A DNA stretch of 64,000 bases from Archivesica marissinica (lineage: Eukaryota > Mollusca > Bivalvia > Venerida > Vesicomyidae): contig CM026387.1 in NCBI GenBank assembly GCA_014843695.1, forward strand, positions 69,475,920-69,539,919. The letters are read 5' to 3'. How positions within the stretch are numbered: the first letter of the stretch is position 1; every line of letters begins with the position of its first letter. The notes beneath the pieces were generated by a model. The model did no database searches and was not told where the DNA came from. It was given only the letters and a program-made list of their open reading frames with translations. Shown in pieces: positions 55,601 to 58,600 of the stretch. The position numbers were made by a program, and so were the translations under genes.

Positions 55601-58600
55601 CCAATATGACATACACTGACAATGTAGTACCCAAACCAATGTTCATAATATAGGCCAGAATCTCATGAAGTCCCAGTAATATCTATGGAGATGAGATAGA
55701 TATAGCGACTACTTATCCACTGCATGATAGCTAAATGACTGCCATTTCTATGGAGATATAATAGTATATTAACCTAAATCTCTATGAAGGAAAGGGTTAA
55801 CAATAACATTACATTACCATGTATATGAATACGATTGTTTAACACACAAATATTCTGTATTATTGAAAATGAGCGCAGATTGTAATGTTGAAATACAGAA
55901 AAACCCATCTAATCTGGACTTCTTCCATCTAATTTAGAGGGTATTCCAGATTAGAGGTTTTTTATATGTAATATTGATATTTAATACATGTACAATGTAC
56001 TATGATGCACAGTGTAAGATATGAACACGAAAATACAACAAACACAATTATACACTATTACGACGAATGCGACATGCACATGTAGTCATGAACTGTGTGA
56101 TTATGTATATTTTGTACTTTATGGCTAGCACGATGTTAATCTGGGTACAGTAACGTACTCACAATGTTAATCCCACAGAATGAACAATTTTGTTTAGTGT
56201 AGAAACTGTGTTTTACGTTTATTTATCGTCACTACTGGTTGCCCATATGAATGACTCCTTCTGAAGAGATTAGTCATTTTAGATTTTTGGAGGATAGTGC
56301 AATGATACAGACAGAGACCGACCCATTGCAGAGTATCCTCTGATTCTTTTACGTGCACATTGTAAAGCACCGACACAAGAGCTCGGTTTAAAGTCCCATC
56401 TGAAAAACTTAATTTTATTAGGGACAGACGGGGGATCGAATCCATAGATTGCCAGTCCAGCGTGTTACCACTAGACTACAGATCCGTCTGTGTGTAGAAA
56501 CTGAAAACAAAGATTTAAAATGTACTCATTACTCTATTAATAAATAGTTGAAACTAATCTCCAATCATGTTTCCATAGTGGAACACAAATTCCAATCAAG
56601 ACCAATCACAGCTTTACAGTTTACCAGTAATAGATCAAAAGGATAAAATCAAACACATACATGCTACTGTAAACTACCCACCAATTATACTCAGTACAAT
56701 GTGTGAGTTTCACAACTTACAAAAGAAACATGCGCAAGGACAATTGGCAAACAATGAAATGTTGACATATTTATGACAGTACACAGGGATCATCCCTTAC
56801 AAAGTGTCATCCGTTTTCCGGAAAAAATGGATTCTGGATTAGAGGGCTTTTTATTACAATGAAAATAGAATGAAACAATTCTGGACCGGAAATAAAATCC
56901 AATATGGAGGGGATTACGGATTAGAGGTGTTTTACTGTACCACAATTAATTTATCAGAGATTTACTGATAATGTTAATCTTTTAAATACAGTCAGGCCTG
57001 TGTTATGTTAGTGGTCAACTGTTAGTAGCCAGTTTCACAATTCTCAATCTATTGTTTTACTATATCCTCACTTAAGCAGTCATTTTCTGGAATGCCCTTG
57101 GCTGGCTGCTTAACCCATTCAACACCAAGTAACTGACCTGGACTTGTGCACCATATTTTTAGACTAATAAACTAATAAGAAAATTACATTTGGACCAGTT
57201 CATTTATCAAAATGGGTAATTTTGTCTAAAAATAGTAATATTACTGGCAAAAAGTGCAGATCCTGAGTTACGAGCCGCCTCGTCTGAATCTACACTTTTT
57301 GTAAAGCCTATTTAGAGGTCTGTTGTGTTAAAACGGTTAAGACAGTGTTGACTACTTGAACACACACAGAACTATGTGCTGATAATGCATGTATTTTTGC
57401 GCAGGTCCTGATGGAGCCAATCTGTTCATCTACCACCTGCCTCAAGAGTTTAGCGATCAAGACCTCATGCAGACATTCATGCCATTTGGAAGTGTGATAT
57501 CAGCTAAAGTCTTCATTGATAAACAGACAAATCTTAGTAAATGTTTTGGTAAGTACAACCACATTCTTCATTGTTTATATGTTCATCAAATCCATACAAC
57601 CGGTAGAAGCAATGTTAAAACATTGTCGGGTCATGGTTGTACTTACAGGAACGAAGATCTAGTGACTAGGTTTTGTGTCCAGTGTATATATAATTATCTT
57701 CCAAACAATTTTCATGAAACTTGATGCTAATGTTCCATGTCAATATGAAGCACAGCACCTATGTCCCAACCATGTCAATATGAAGCACAGCACCTATGTC
57801 CCAACCATGTCAATATGAAGCACAGCACCTATGTCCCAACCATGTCAATATGAAGCACAGCACCTATGTCCCAACCATGTCAATATGAAGCACAGCACCT
57901 ATGTCCTAACCATGTCAATATGAAGCACAGCACCTATGTCCCAACCATGTCAATATGAAGCACAGTACCTATGTCCCAACCATGTCAATATGAAGCACAG
58001 CACCTATGTCCCAACCATGTCAATATGAAGCACAGCACCTATGTCCTAACCATGTCAATATGAAGCACAGCACCTATGTACCAACCATGTCAATATGAAG
58101 CACAGCACCTATGTCCCAACCATGTCAATATGAAGCACAGCACCTATGTCCCAACCATGTCAATATGATGCACAGCACCTATGTCCCAACCATGTCAATA
58201 TGAAGCACAGCACCTATGTCCTAACCATGTCAATATGAAGCACAGCACCTATGTCCCATCCATGTCAATATGAAGCACAGCACCTATGTCCTAACCATGT
58301 CAATATGAAGCACAGTACCTATGTCCTAACCATGTCAATATGAAGCACAGCACCTATGTCCCAACCATGTCAATATGAAGCACAGCACCTATGTCCCAAC
58401 CATGTCAATATGAAGCACAGCACCTATGTCCCAACCATGTCAATATGAAGCACAGCACCTATGTACCAACCATGTCAGTTCAATGCATGGACCTTGTGGT
58501 CACACTTGCAGGCCAAACGTCAAATTACTACATGTTGTGTCCTATCCATATTTCCTATATATCCCTTGAACAATTTTCATGAAACTTGGGGCAACTATTC

